Shown: positions 18,917 through 30,479 of the stretch, in pieces | Numbering within the stretch: the stretch's first letter is position 1 | Layout: each line of letters starts with the position of its first letter | Assembly: GCA_024195265.1 (NCBI GenBank) | Contig: JAJLRJ010000008.1 | Location: 7,778,988-7,842,987, forward strand | Direction: 5' to 3' | DNA: 64,000 nucleotides | From: Dendrophyllia cribrosa | Lineage: Eukaryota; Cnidaria; Anthozoa; Scleractinia; Dendrophylliidae | Translations under genes and position numbers: made by a program | Notes under the pieces: generated by a model | The model's database searches: none | The model's input: only the letters and a program-made list of their open reading frames with translations | What the model was told of the DNA's origin: nothing

Positions 18917-19302
18917 TTAAACAAGGACACTGACTATAAAAGGGATAGCTCCGCCCCCTCTTTGTCACACCATCACTGCTTCAACGGCTAATCAAAAGAT
19001 GGCTGACTGCGAGCAACACGGAGGAAGACCGTTGCCCCAAGAAATAGGTCTAATTCTACCTTTACTAGTTCAATCTTGTATAGGATTTATCTTTCACGAA
19101 AATAAAACTAAAAACATTATTTGATTTTATGCGCCTTTTAGCATGAATATAATATTTTAGCTTTCCAAATTTGAATTTTGCGCGGTGACGGTTCTCCATT
19201 GGCGAGCGGATGCACGTGATGTTGACAGTTCGGTGTCAAGTGTGAAATGACTGGCGGCTTGGCCTGGCCAAGGTTCCTTTTATAGTCAGTGTCCTTGTTT
19301 AA
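18917..19302. mobile_element. MITE, about 385 bp
   Basis: Inverted ends AAACAAGGACACTGACTATA. The target duplication is ambiguous (TTA/TAA) because the ends merge into it. Confidence 0.7.
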
Positions 19303-20050
19303 AACTACTTAGCTACTACTTCGTATCCTAGTTTAAGAAGACATTTAAATCCTGAATCAATGATTTTCTAGAATTAAAGGGCTCTCGTAAAAATACCGGA
19401 ATCGTTCCCAATTTTTATCAAATCAGAAATTCCAGAGTATTTTGGTCTTCCAATAAGCCATGAAATTTCAATAAAGAACCTAAAGAATGAAAGCCAAAAA
19501 TATGAAAGATAAAAGTCGAGTAGAGTACTACATTCTGCTGCGAATTAACTTCAATAGCTTTCAATGGTACAATAGTGAAAAAACAGATTGACAAAAATTC
19601 AATTACGTTTCATTTAAAGTATTTGGGGGAGCATTTGTATTTCAGATTTGATCTGAGACTATTGTAAGTTATATAATGTATCAAATATTTTTCTCGCGCG
19701 CGATTGGTCTAAACACCTCACGTGACGCAGCCAAACCTTGGGAGCCGACTTTCCTCAGTTTTCAAAATTTGCGTTTTTACGTTCGCACGTTCAGTTTTCG
19801 TCTCAAATATATCGCTAAATTTATTAGAACTGATTGTTTTTTACCCACTAGAAATATTCGTTTTCAACGCTAACAGAGTTATTTTGATGTTTAACAGTTT
19901 TGTCAACTCCTGCTAACAAAGAGGCCTTGTGAAAAACTATTTGAAGGATAATTAACCATTTAGCTTCTCTTCGTTTATCGAAACAGATAATGTCCGCAGA
20001 CAATTGCAAATATCCGTGCATATTTTTAAGCCAAATGGCGGTTATTGTTT
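19303..20050. other. Intergenic/intronic DNA, nothing recognised
   Basis: Only short chance frames. This is downstream of the minus-strand receptor gene. Confidence 0.5.
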
Positions 20051-20052
20051 AT

Positions 20053-21138
20053 TTATTCTAATGTATTGGTACCACGACCTTCCAAAGACTCCAAAGAAGA
20101 TCGAGAGATCCTCACCGTCTCGTATTCGGCCACAGCTGCATAAGTTACGGTTGGAGTAATGGGTGGCGCAGGTTGTTCCTCATTCTCATAGTCACACCAT
20201 TCGCTCCAGCACCGCGCTTTGGTTTTTCTGTACACGTGCCAAGCTAGTACAAGAAGCGGAACATAAGCCAAGATATTAACAAGCACTTTCAGGACATTCT
20301 TGTTGTTTGGGCGAGTATCGTCATTTTCGGTGGCGGAACTGAAAACGGCCATTACGAGTAAGTTCAGTAAGAGGATCGCGTCCGACTTGTTCACCCAATC
20401 ATAGCTTGACTCACCTTCTTTCACGTGCTTGGCTCGCTTGTAGGGTTTCAAGTAAGTAAAGATGAACAGGATCATAACACACGCGACCTCTATTAGCAAT
20501 CTTTTCACGGGACCCTCTAGAACATAAGTGGCGATCACAAGCAGGACAAGGCGACACACGAAGTAAAAAGCGGCGAACGAGCGGTGCTGGTCTTTGTAGC
20601 AGCTCTGTAGCACATCAAATATGGGTTTCAACCGGTTCAGGTTAAACACTGGCTGGAGACAGCGCTGAAAAAATGGACGGAACATCAGAACGAGCGGAAA
20701 TAGTACCACGAAGAAAACCATGAACAACAGGGCGATACTTCCATAGGCAGCGTGTTTGCCGCTGAAGAACTCTGTGTTTCCGCTAAAGTATAAAACAGTC
20801 TTGTCACCTATTACAGCAAACTGCAGGATCTTTAGACATGCGGATGTGATACCAGTGTAACAGAGGACTAAGATGGTACAAATGGCGCGGAAGGGTGCCT
20901 TGACTCGCCTACTAAAGCAGCAATTTGGATACTTCGCCACTAGCTTGGCTAGAATGATAACCAGTAGCAAAGTTAGAACAGGGGAGCACAATGCAAGGAA
21001 CTGATTGTCTGCATAATCCATTTGCGACCAATAGCATAAGTGAGTTCCAACGTACAGGTGGAAATTAGCAAGATGAAGGATAAACAACATGAAATAATCT
21101 TTAAATATGAACCCGTCACCAACGACTTGCCATATTAC
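20053..21138 (-). CDS. Exon 2 of beta-helix/multi-TM receptor: membrane domain and tail
   Basis: An acceptor on the minus strand (TTCCCTCCTACTAG) starts the exon in phase 0, matching the phase-0 donor of exon 1. The 361 codons encode about seven hydrophobic helices, beginning near FMLFILHLANFHLYVGTHLC, then LALCSPVLTLLLVIILAKL, ICTILVLCYTGITSACL, LLFMVFFVVLFPLVLMF and others. A cytoplasmic tail with PAPPITPTVTYAAV and a tyrosine motif (EYETV) ends at TAA. An AATAAA overlaps the stop. I associate this C-terminal domain with cnidarian pectin-lyase-like receptor families of unknown ligand. Confidence 0.75.
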   Translation of the reverse strand, partial: VIWQVVGDGFIFKDYFMLFILHLANFHLYVGTHLCYWSQMDYADNQFLALCSPVLTLLLVIILAKLVAKYPNCCFSRRVKAPFRAICTILVLCYTGITSACLKILQFAVIGDKTVLYFSGNTEFFSGKHAAYGSIALLFMVFFVVLFPLVLMFRPFFQRCLQPVFNLNRLKPIFDVLQSCYKDQHRSFAAFYFVCRLVLLVIATYVLEGPVKRLLIEVACVMILFIFTYLKPYKRAKHVKEGESSYDWVNKSDAILLLNLLVMAVFSSATENDDTRPNNKNVLKVLVNILAYVPLLVLAWHVYRKTKARCWSEWCDYENEEQPAPPITPTVTYAAVAEYETVRISRSSLESLEGRGTNTLE

Positions 21139-21169
21139 CTAGTAGGAGGGAACACAGGTTGAGACTAAG

Positions 21170-22195
21170 AGCTACTAGATGCCTCCCTCTTCCCTTGATC
21201 CTCCACCCCGAGGGAACTAATGAGGCTAGTTGCCTTCTCCCTCCCTTGATCCCCCACCGCGTGGGAACTCATGACATTAGTTGCTTCCCCTAACCTTGAT
21301 CCCCCACCCTGTGGAAACTCATGAGGCTAGTTGCTTCCCCCCTCCCTTGTTCCCCCACCCTGTAGGAACTGATGAGGCTAGTTGCCTCCCCTCCCTTGAT
21401 CCCCTACCCTATGGGAACTTATGAGGCTAGTTGCCTCCCCCTCCCTTAATCCCCACCCGGGGGAACTCATGAGGCTAGTTGCCTCCCCCCTCCTTTGATC
21501 CTCACCCTGTGGGAACTCATGAGGCTAGTTGCCTCCCCCCTCCTTTGATCCTCACCCTATGGGAACTTATGACGCTAGTTGCCTCCCCCTCCCTTAATCC
21601 CCACCCGGGGGAACTCATGAGGCTAGTTGCCTCCCCCTCCCTTGATCCCCCACCCTGTGGGAACTCATGAGGCTAGTTGCCTCCCCCCTCCCTTGATCCC
21701 CCACCCCGTAGAAACTCATGAGGCTAGTTGCCTCCCCCTCCCTTGATCCCCTACCCTGTGGGAACTCATGAGGCTAGTTGTATCCCCCTCCCTTGATCCC
21801 CTACCCTGTAGGAACGCACGAGGCTAGTTGTATCCCACCTCCCTTGATCCCCTACCCTGTGGGAACTCATGAGGCTAGTTGCCTCCCCCTCCCTTGATCC
21901 CCTACCCTGTGGGAACTCATGAGGCTAGTTGCCTCTCCCTCCCTTGATCCCCCATCCTGTGGGAACTCATGAGGCTAGTTGCCTCCCCCCTCCCTTGATC
22001 CCCCACCCCGTAGAAATTCATGAGGCTAGTTGTCTTCCCCTCCCTTGATCCCCTACCCTGTGGGAACTCATGAGAAACTCATGAGGCTAGTTGTCTCCCC
22101 CTCCCTTGATCTCCTACCCTGTGGGAACTCATGAGGCTGGTTGCCTCCACCTCCCTTGATCCCCCACCCCGTGGGCACTCTATGAGGCTAGTTCC
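21170..22195 (+). repeat. ~51-bp minisatellite, about 20 copies, in the receptor intron
   Basis: The unit reads GAGGCTAGTTGCCTCCCCCT then CCCTTGATCCCC and a CCCTGTGGGAACTCAT tail. The strand is strongly pyrimidine-skewed. Copies are 85-100% alike by eye, and one carries a duplicated GAAACTCAT near 22,067. Confidence 0.9.
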
Positions 22196-22328
22196 CTCAT
22201 TTTTTTTAGCGCAAATGCGTGGACCGCTTCTTGAAATCCTTACCCGTGATTTCTCTCATTCATTTTCAGATCTAATGTATATAATTTTCTCATTTTTGTT
22301 CAAGCCAAAAATGGCAAAAAGCTATAAT

Positions 22329-23514
22329 CAGGGATTCTGACAGGGTGCGCGGGTGCGGGACCGCACAATTCGGTCAAACCCGCACAATTCCGCACAATTC
22401 CTAAAAATCCGCACAATCCCGCACAATACTGAAATATTTGATTAAAATTTTAATTAAATCAGGTATTTCTATGGATCACCAAGGTTTCGAGAAACGTTTT
22501 AGGCTATTTTCAGCCCATTTTCCTTCCAAACAATCGACAAAACCCTCGCATTCCTCGAACGGCTCGAACGGATCGATATAAAAACAACAAGGCGTTCTCT
22601 TCGCCGTCCTGGGAACTAGTCTCAGTTTTACTTTTTTCCGACTTCCAACAGATTTTTTCGCGTAGCTTTTTAGTTGTCGTTTTCCAGACATTATGACGTT
22701 TTTCTTAGCAGCCTGTTGAAATTTTTTCGAGCGCTTTCGCTTCCTCTATCAGTTTAATATGTCGGGGACCGAAGAAGAAACACCGAAGAAATGTACCGGC
22801 GGTCGCGCCGAAATGAATGTCACTCTGTCTGAATTATTTTCGCAAAGAACTGATCAAGTTTGCGAATCGACAAACAAACTACATGTATTAAAGCGCTGGA
22901 ACTTCGGATTGATAGGAGAAAATTGTTAAGTTCTGTTCAGAATACTGGATTTGATTTTTTCAATCAAGTGAATGGCGTTTTCATTCAAGAAAATGCAAAA
23001 CAAACATGCTATTAAATTACATTTAGCACGCAATTTGCATACATCTCGAGGTTGTGTTTTTGTAGCAAACTTTCGAAGAAATTGTGTGAACCTTTAATGG
23101 AAATTATTCACACTACATAAAATGTACGGATTTTTCATAAAGGAACTCGCAACAGACCGGAAACATTTCATTTAAAGGTGGTATTTCGGTTTCACCCGAT
23201 CGAGTTTATCGTGTCACGCAATGTGATTTTGACAAATAAACTTTCGTGAAGAAAAACAGCCGCAAATTGGCGATTGCTGGGTACATTTTAATCCCCAAAG
23301 TAAAACATCTATTTGTATTTTTCATTTATGCAGAATTTCCTCCCTGTCATATTTTTCTGGCCTGGCTAGAACACTGGTGATCGAATATTTGGTTGGTCAC
23401 AAGATTGCGCAATCCCGCACAATTTCCCGCACAATCGAAGATATTTCCCGCACAATTTGCCTCAAAACTCCCGCACAATTTTAGATTTTTTCCCGCACCC
23501 TGTCAGAATCCCTG
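22329..23514. mobile_element. 1,186-bp terminal-inverted-repeat element with CCGCACAAT subterminal repeats
   Basis: Inverted ends CAGGGATTCTGACAGGGTGC are flanked by TATAAT on both sides (22,323-22,328 and 23,515-23,520). At least ten (C)CGCACAAT motifs crowd both subterminal regions, all in the same orientation. A 71-residue minus-strand frame (22,476-22,691) rich in Lys/Arg may be a transposase remnant, but I do not recognise it. The superfamily is not assigned; a 6-bp duplication does not fit hAT (8 bp). Confidence 0.75.
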
Positions 23515-23547
23515 TATAATGCGCGAAAAATCGCCTTTACCACACGC

Positions 23548-23905
23548 CTTACGCCTTTGACGTATGTCAAAGGTGGCAAAGGCCGTTTTTGCCAAATATT
23601 TGACACGGTGTCAAAGGTGGCAAATACCGTCTTTGATCTGAATAAAAGATAGCACACTTTTGACGCTTATCAAAGGTAAAGTAAAGGTGCTGTCAAATAT
23701 AGCTTTGACTTGAATTGTACAAAGGTTTCTTTGATTCGCCTGTGACTTGCATCAAATGTGTAGTACTTTTGGCTCGCGTCAAAGGTGTATCAAAAGCAAC
23801 GTCAAAAGTGCAATAAAACCTTTGATAACATTTGATGCCTGTGTCGTGCAACTTTGCTACACCTTTGATGGAGATCGAAGGTGATCAAAGCCAACTTTTA
23901 GACAA
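23548..23905 (+). other. Cluster of TCAAAG/CTTTGA motifs in the receptor intron
   Basis: About eleven TCAAAG or CTTTGA hexamers occur in some 350 bases, often as TCAAAGGTG or CCTTTGAT. These match the TCF/LEF core. The cluster may be a regulatory element or a decayed repeat with inverted TCAAAGGTG units. Confidence 0.5.
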
Positions 23906-24262
23906 GAAAGCAAATCAAGCTCATTCACGGACATTTTGTTGACGCAGCCTTTTTTATTCTCAGAGCCAACCCTGAGTTGTGTAATATGGTGGTTTGTCTG
24001 CTTTTTCTAAATTTTGATTTTGGCCTTGTGGAGTTCAAACGAAAAAGAGAGAAAAAGAAGTAACCAAAAAAAAAATCATTCCATATGATACAGCGCGATT
24101 TACTGCTTCAGATACGCAAACGAGTTCTGAAAACGGGTATGGATTTTAGAGGTTAGAACTGAAAACGGGTATGGAAAATGGCGTAGTTCAGTCTCAAATA
24201 GGAGCGGGATTTGGAGAACCGGGCGCCACAACCCCTCCTCCCCGGAATGGAATTGTACTGAC

Positions 24263-27040
24263 CTGGTAGGAGTACAGAATAGCATTGAGACTCCCTGTAA
24301 ATGCGTCGATGTCTAGGACCATTGTAAGCATCACCAGTCCCAAGATAATGGCCAGGTATAACCAGATGTAGCCAAGGAAACGGTAGTTGTGGCATTTAAA
24401 ACAGGCCGAGGTGTTTCCTTCGACAATGCTGTAACCGGGCTTGCATTTCCCGCACAGGATGCTTTCCGGGTCTCGGTGACCCGCACACATTTCCTCCTTG
24501 ACAAAGACGCATTCATCTTCTGCAAGTATTGATTCGTGACCCCTGGGACAGTTACAGAAGCTTTTTGGACAGCGGTAGGTAATGAAGTTCCCATTCGCCG
24601 TGATCCCACCCCAGAATCCGCGCTTGAGATAAACGGTCTTGCCGTTCTTGTCGCATCTCGAGATGCCCTGAGAGTCGCCCTTAGGTTTTTTTTCAGTCTG
24701 ACACACACAACTTCCGTTGCTGAGATAGAACCCGGGATTGCACATTTTAAGGCCGGACTCGAGGGGGATTACACTCTGAAGAATCTGCCGCCCGATATGT
24801 CGAAGAGACACGTTGAATCCTAACCCCACGTTACCGCCCAGTTTCAGGCCGCGTAAAACGTTCCCATCTACGAGAAACAGCGAAGAGGGTGTTTGTAAAT
24901 GTATTGACGTCGAAGAAGCGTCTTCTTTCCAGCCATTGTTGGACCACACCAAAACATTTACAACTCCAGAAACAGAATTGCCTTTCTCGTCTACGAGTTT
25001 AATAGATGGATTAAAAACCTGACTGGGTGAAACTGTCCAGTCCCTTGGGTTGTACAGGATTTTAACTGGATCAGTAGCGATTTCTATTCTTGTTTGGTTT
25101 AAATGTAAGCCGTCGGTGGCTTTGGCTGGCCGTGAGGTCACGTTATACGTGATAAACGTCCAGTGTAATGCTGAATTGTTTTCTCGCGTCTCTCCAACCG
25201 CAAGGCAGTGTTTAAGAGTCGTTGCGAACACGGAGTTTCCCGAAGAATCGTCGGGTGCTCGGTTATCTTGGAAAATGACTTGCGTGTCCCAGTCGTCGAA
25301 GTTGCTCGTCCAATCTTCGTAGGCCAAGAAGCAACTTTCGTGGTCCCTTCCAGTTACATTATAACTAATCTGCGGCGACCCATATGCTTGAAGGAAGATG
25401 GCTCCGCCTTTATCGAAACACGAGTTGTTCTTGAATAAAATTAAAGACTTTTTCATGAGTATAATCTTGGAATGTTCATACATTGCCATGGCACCGCCAC
25501 GAAATCCTTTGTTGTCGAAAAATTCAACGTGGTCGTGAATTTCCAGAGTGCCCGCGCCATCAAGCACCAGTGCTGTGAAAGTGTTGTTGGCGATGATCAT
25601 TTTTCCTCGGAAAATAAACGATATTCCAAAGCTGTAGATCGTGCCCTGTCCGATCCGAACATTGGGTTTCTTGACGTCCACTCGGTTGTGTTTAACTTGG
25701 CATCGATTAAACTCAGCATGAATTGGAACTTCAGGTCCAATGTGATCTTCATTTTGATTAAAAAGAAATGCGCCAATAGCTGATCCGATAGTTGCACTGT
25801 TCTCGAGCCAGTGACATGACTGAAAATTAAAAGTGTTTCGAGAGTTGAAGTCGCGTCTGCATTTGCAAAAAATTGTGGTTCCATAAAGAGAGACACCCCC
25901 TCCCCATTTCCCCCAGTTACGTCTAAATACTGAGTTCACAAAACGCACTTCGTTCATTGGAACAGAGACACCTCGTGTCAGCATGACTCCTAATCGAGCT
26001 CCTCCACCCGCTGAATATCCAAAGTTGTGTTCAAACAAACCGTTTTCCACTAGGAGGAAATTTCTGCTACTGTGATCAGCGAATTCAGCTTGCAGCCCTC
26101 CTCCCCACGGGGCCTTATTGTCTAAGAACGTACAGTTACTAATACGCACCGTTGAATTGCTGGCACCACCGAAGAAAAAAATCCCGAGCCCCCCTCCACT
26201 AGTAAATTGTTGATTGAATGATTCCTGGAAATATTTCCGAGACAGCTCTTTGCCACTGGAAAGTTCGTTTCTAAGAAAGCTGCAGTTGGTGAAGACGTAT
26301 TTGTTACCGTGGATGTACTTCTCGTGTTCTTCAGGCGTGACATTCATGAACTCTGGACGATATCGACTGTAGTTATTCAGAGTTAACAATACACCGCCGC
26401 CAGAAACGAGATAAAAGACCTTTTGCTGTTCCTGTTCCTTTTCTTCTCTTCTGTCCTTGTACGTGTCCGCTGAATTGTTTTCAAAACGACAGTTTGTTAT
26501 TTCCAACAAACCTCCGATTTCGTACAAATGCAACGCACGACCAATGGATTCCGAAATATCGACGCTTCGCATCCTGATATTTCTGCAGTAGTCGAAGTTA
26601 ATCGCTGTCTTTAACTTCACAATGGTAGCGTTTGCATATAAAGCAGCATTTTCTTGCCAGCCCCCGCAGTTAAGAAGTCTGAGACCTTGAAGAGTAATGT
26701 TTTGACTGAAGAAAAACGCGATACCTGCATCGGGTTCACAAGTTATTTCCACTTCATTTGGCCCATCGTCGTTCTCACTGGTAATGCTGAAATTGTTTAC
26801 GTTCATGAAAGTCAGACTTCGCGACAGATTGTACTTTCCTTTTGCAAGTGATAAAAGCGTGGAGTTAAAGCCGGAAGCGACATGCAAATCGTAAACGTAA
26901 ACAAGTGTTCGACATGGTTCATTTCGTTTTCCACAGGATCGCGTGTCCTTGCCATTTGGCGACAAAAACAATGTAGATTTCCCTGTACCTTCTGAACATT
27001 GTAAAATTAAAAGAAAGAGATAAGTAAATAAGCGTCTCAT
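24263..27040 (-). CDS. Exon 1 of beta-helix/multi-TM receptor: signal peptide, pectin-lyase-like ectodomain, Cys-rich module
   Basis: The chosen ATG at 27,040 begins MRRLFTYLFLLILQCSEGTG, a signal peptide; an in-frame extension upstream lacks one. It is followed by FLSPNGKD..SCG..EPCRTL, the start of a right-handed beta-helix with many repeats of N..F..N.A...GG and about 20 N-glycosylation sequons (to about residue 740). A Cys-rich module follows (CNPGFYLSNGSCVC ... CGKCKPGYS ... CFKC, about residues 755-885), then the first membrane helix. The exon ends CAG|GTCAGT in phase 0 after 926 codons. Joined to exon 2 the receptor is about 1,287 residues. Likely a cell-surface receptor; the ligand is unknown. 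Confidence 0.8.
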
Positions 27041-27227
27041 TATAGAAGCACCAGTTTCCGAACTCGTCTCGTCACCACAGTTTTTCCGTTTCTGAGTAGC
27101 GATCCAAACACACAAACTGTCTATCTAGTATTCTTCTTCTTTAGTTATGCAGGCTTCCTAGAAATTATGCGACGTCATTCAACACAAGGTCACGCTATGA
27201 TTCAACACTAGGTCACGCTATGTTCGG

Positions 27228-27292
27228 TAGCCTGTGACAGCCGCCTCCTCCCCTCAGAAAAAACTCGGGGAGGAGGCGGCTGTCACAGGCTA
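27228..27292. mobile_element. 65-bp perfect foldback with 9-bp target duplication
   Basis: Arms TAGCCTGTGACAGCCGCCTC... pair almost perfectly around an AAAAAAC loop. TATGTTCGG flanks it on both sides (27,219-27,227 and 27,293-27,301). It lies about 190 bases upstream of the receptor ATG. Confidence 0.85.
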
Positions 27293-27301
27293 TATGTTCG
27301 G

Positions 27302-28205
27302 CAGCGAGGTGTTTCGGCACACACGGGCTATAAATGGTTGAAAACTGTCGAAACACACTTTTTTTTAAGAAGTCGAATAGGAAAAAATGTGTTATAATAT
27401 GGAGTAGAAGGAAACAGTAGTATCTTTTTGTGGTGGTTTTCAGACGTTTTACAAGAAACATTAAAATGTCCGATTTCCGTTCGTTCAAAGGAAACGGCAC
27501 TATCAGTTGAATCTAAATTCCAGTTTCAATTTAATTCCGTTTTCTAGGAATGTACTATAAACTTGCATAATTTCAATTTTGTAATTAAGAGATTATACGA
27601 ATTGTTTTCTCAAATATGCACAAGTTCATGCATGCATTTGTCAGCTGATTTGTGGCAAATCTCATGAATAAACTTCCTGTCTTTCGGAAAATGTGAACTT
27701 TGACCAGGGATCCGAACCATACCTGCACGGATTCAAACTGTACCGACACAATGTAAACATAGCCTTAACCTTTTTACTTCAAGAGTCACACCACTGAGCA
27801 GTACTGTTTATTATGCTGTACAAGGTGGTTCTAACGTTTGAGTCTGTGGATGTAATCCTACTGTGACAGTCGCGACTTGGGCCTCACTGGGCCAAGATAC
27901 TGTGAGTGAGACTGGAGCGAGGATTCGGGAATTGTATTACGACGAGCGAGTCACGTTCTGTCGAGTTCTAATAAATTCCGTTGTTGTTCGCTTATTTCCG
28001 TCTTTACACTACCAATCCTACCTACAATGTGAACACTTTGGAAATATCTGCAAGGGCCAACGGACAATGCAAAAGCGCCGGATCCTACAGAGTGACCATT
28101 CAAATGAAAGCTACTGAGCAGTACTTTCCTGTGGTACTGTGTATTATGCTACACAAGGTGGTTTTTTATTGATTTCCACTCAAAGATTACATGAGCGGCA
28201 CACAT
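27302..28205. other. No gene; holds two copies of the dispersed ~108-bp repeat
   Basis: Repeat cores lie near 27,800-27,860 and 28,095-28,165, separated by unrelated sequence. Nothing else is recognised. Confidence 0.6.
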
Positions 28206-28763
28206 TCATATACACAATGATGATATATGTACAATAACTTCATTTTCTCCTTTGACATGGTCTATAAGTTGTATTGTCATGTCCTCCAAACCTCTATGTC
28301 CGTCACTGTTAAAATGTCGATAAATCAGTTCGTCTTTCCCTCTTTGATCCTCGTTTAAATTCCCATGGGCATTGACCCTGCTTTTGTGATTATCAAATCG
28401 GGTTCTAAACCTAGTTATTGTAGATCCTACATACTGGACTTTGCACCTTTTACAACTGACCAGATACACTACGTTCCTAGAGTTGCAATGTAAATCCTAA
28501 TTAATCTTAAATTCTCTGCCATTTGTATAACCACAAAAGGTATTCCCTAGGCATAGAAAGTCACATATCTGACAGTTTTTCGAAGTGCATTTCGATGTTC
28601 CATTGGCCTTCCTTTTCGTAGCGTTCGTGAAACGGGCAGGTACCAAATCTTGCCGAGCTAAGCTCTTTGGCTTCCTGAACGCCACCATAGGGATTTCCGG
28701 AATAGCCTCTTTACATCTATTAGATGGTCTATTATTAAACGAGCAAGCGCTTACAAGGGTCAT
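28206..28763 (-). pseudogene. Penelope-like element C-terminus with GIY-YIG domain (copy 2)
   Basis: The minus-strand frame has a Cys-rich linker (CTSKNCQICDFLCLGNTFC) before an in-frame TAG. After the TAG it continues with VVYLVSCKRCKVQYVGSTI and RTRFDNHKSRV, the GIY-YIG core with its Tyr pair and Arg, and later a DGHRGLEDM segment. It is cut off near 28,206 by the dispersed repeat. No hammerhead motif remains downstream. It lies inside the second intron of the Gla-like gene, antisense to it. Confidence 0.8.
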
Positions 28764-28809
28764 CCTTCCCGATGCAATCTATGTTTGTCTGAGAAGCTAT
28801 GCATCTTAA

Positions 28810-29222
28810 CTGCCGACAGGTCTTCACTCCTCAACAAGAGATCTGAGTTGATTACGAAATGCCGGCATGAAAATAAGTTCTATGCAGCCAATCAGAAGCG
28901 GGATCATTCCAACCGCCCTCCTTAATTTAGTTTAAATTTTATTTCTACTGCCTCCAACGGCACAGTCTGATGATCATTATATCCAGATATATAGCATTGT
29001 TAGAGAGCAGGGATATAATGATATATTTTGGGGGTGTTCAAAATTTTTGCAAACTGCTGTATATATATATATATACTTTGTCACAAGCATCCATTCTTGC
29101 TGTCTGTCATAAAAATCATATAAATTTAACACAAATGAAGACAAACCATTACTATTTTTGACAGTGATGAGCAGCTACGAATAATTTATAAATATGAACA
29201 TGCAGTAACTTGAATTTAATAC
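28810..29222. other. Intronic DNA with a short TA microsatellite
   Basis: (TA)n near 29,060. A CTGATGATCA string near 28,969 is not a ribozyme. Nothing else. Confidence 0.5.
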
Positions 29223-29225
29223 TGA

Positions 29226-29601
29226 GACTACGTTTACACTAGAGGAGATTTATCCGGATTCATAAATGTTTCCGGATTTATTAAATTTACGGTATTCCCA
29301 ACCGTTTACACACATCGATAAATCTGATGACATGCATGCGGGAACGGTTACCAAGCAGGCGAAAAAGTATCCGGATTCATTGGAACAACTGTTTACACTT
29401 CAAAACATTGCGGATTTACAGTAATCGGATACAAGTATTCACTTTAGATTTCGGATTCAAAATCTCCGGAGACGCGACCAAACCGGGACGTTTTTATTCC
29501 GGATTCACCCATCTGTGTGTAAACGGCAAAACGAATCCGGTACCAAAATGTTCCGTATTCGTCACGAATCCGAAAAAATCTCCTCTAGTGTAAACGTAGT
29601 C
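29226..29601. mobile_element. Harbinger-like MITE (376 bp)
   Basis: Inverted ends GACTACGTTTACACTAGAGG, with 3-bp duplication TGA (29,223-29,225 and 29,602-29,604). Internal ATCCGGATTC motifs are repeated. Confidence 0.75.
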
Positions 29602-30009
29602 TGAGATAAATTGCGGAGAAAATGAGCTTTTGAAAAACGTTTTATCCAAAGTAGGTTTGAGGTGTAGGGGCAGATCATTCCAATAGTATTTGGAGATGGT
29701 ATTTTACAATAGTAATTTAATAGTATTTTACAAGGCTGTTTTAGCTTTTGAGTATGTCATGAAAACCTACAGTGTGACAATTCAATGAAAGCAATTGAGT
29801 ACTTTCCTGTGTTGTTAATAATAATAAATAATAATAACATAATAATAATAATAATAATAATTGTGTTACACCTTTTGTATTGATTTAATTATAACATGCA
29901 TTTAAAAAATATTTATTTAAATTGAAATGAAAATATATTTTAATGTATTTAAAAATACATTCTCCCTGTCGCAAGGATCATTCTGCCGTTCTTTACTTAT
30001 TTGTTAGGG

Positions 30010-30319
30010 TTTAGAGCGGTGTTTAATTGAGTATCAAACGTAATTTCGCGATTGCTTTGGTTTTGCATCGCTACGTTTGGAACAAATCCCAGAAGTAAAA
30101 CCAAAACCAATCGTGACTTACTCCCACGCGTGACTTACTCCCACGCGTGACTTACTCGCACGCGTGACTTACTCGCACGCGTTTTCCCGCGCGTGGCGGC
30201 GGTTACATGTATTTGCTTCGAGTTCTGATTGTTTCATTGGATTGTCTGCCTCTGTTGTGATTGCATTTTATTGGCCAGTCTTGGTTTGGGTTTAACAACA
30301 CTCAATTGAAAACTGCCCC
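30010..30319 (-). mobile_element. MITE family M, reverse copy with a four-unit internal repeat
   Basis: Ends TAGAGCGGTGTTTAATTGAG and CAATTGAAAACTG. Inside, GACTTACTC(C/G)CACGCGT is repeated four times (about 30,115-30,182). It lies just upstream of exon 3 of the Gla-like gene. Confidence 0.75.
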
Positions 30320-30373
30320 TCATTTGACTTAGTTTTACACTACTAACATCACGACGCTATTTCTTTCTTTTAG

Positions 30374-30447
30374 GAGGTATACTGGAATACATACCAGTGC
30401 GACATGAATCCGGATACGTGTGATAGTAGTAGTCCGTCAGTTGCCGT
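30374..30447 (+). CDS. Exon 3, Gla-like gene: aromatic-stack-like segment
   Basis: An acceptor (TTCTTTCTTTTAG) opens a phase-0 exon encoding EVYWNTYQCDMNPDTC and a Ser-rich tail. The aromatic W..Y pair followed by Cys matches the small FW..Y..C segment that follows the Gla domain in vertebrate Gla proteins, where it also sits on its own short exon after a phase-0 intron. The donor is either GT|GTAAGT (phase 2, exon end 30,447) or GCC|GTGTAA (phase 0, exon end 30,445). The C-terminus differs between them. Confidence 0.6.
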
Positions 30448-30479
30448 GTAAGTCAAAACCACCCCCCAATCCCCCCAAC

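Noticed and set aside
21479..21670. Open frame across the 51-bp minisatellite
   Set aside because: The unit is a multiple of three, so frames stay open by chance; it lies in an intron of the opposite gene.
27170..27220. Two AGGTCA half-sites (near 27,187 and 27,210) as a nuclear-receptor element
   Set aside because: They lie in a simple duplicated phrase (AACAC.AGGTCACGCTATG), so the pairing is explained by duplication.
28969..28978. CTGATGATCA as a third hammerhead
   Set aside because: No stem II and no GAAAC follow.
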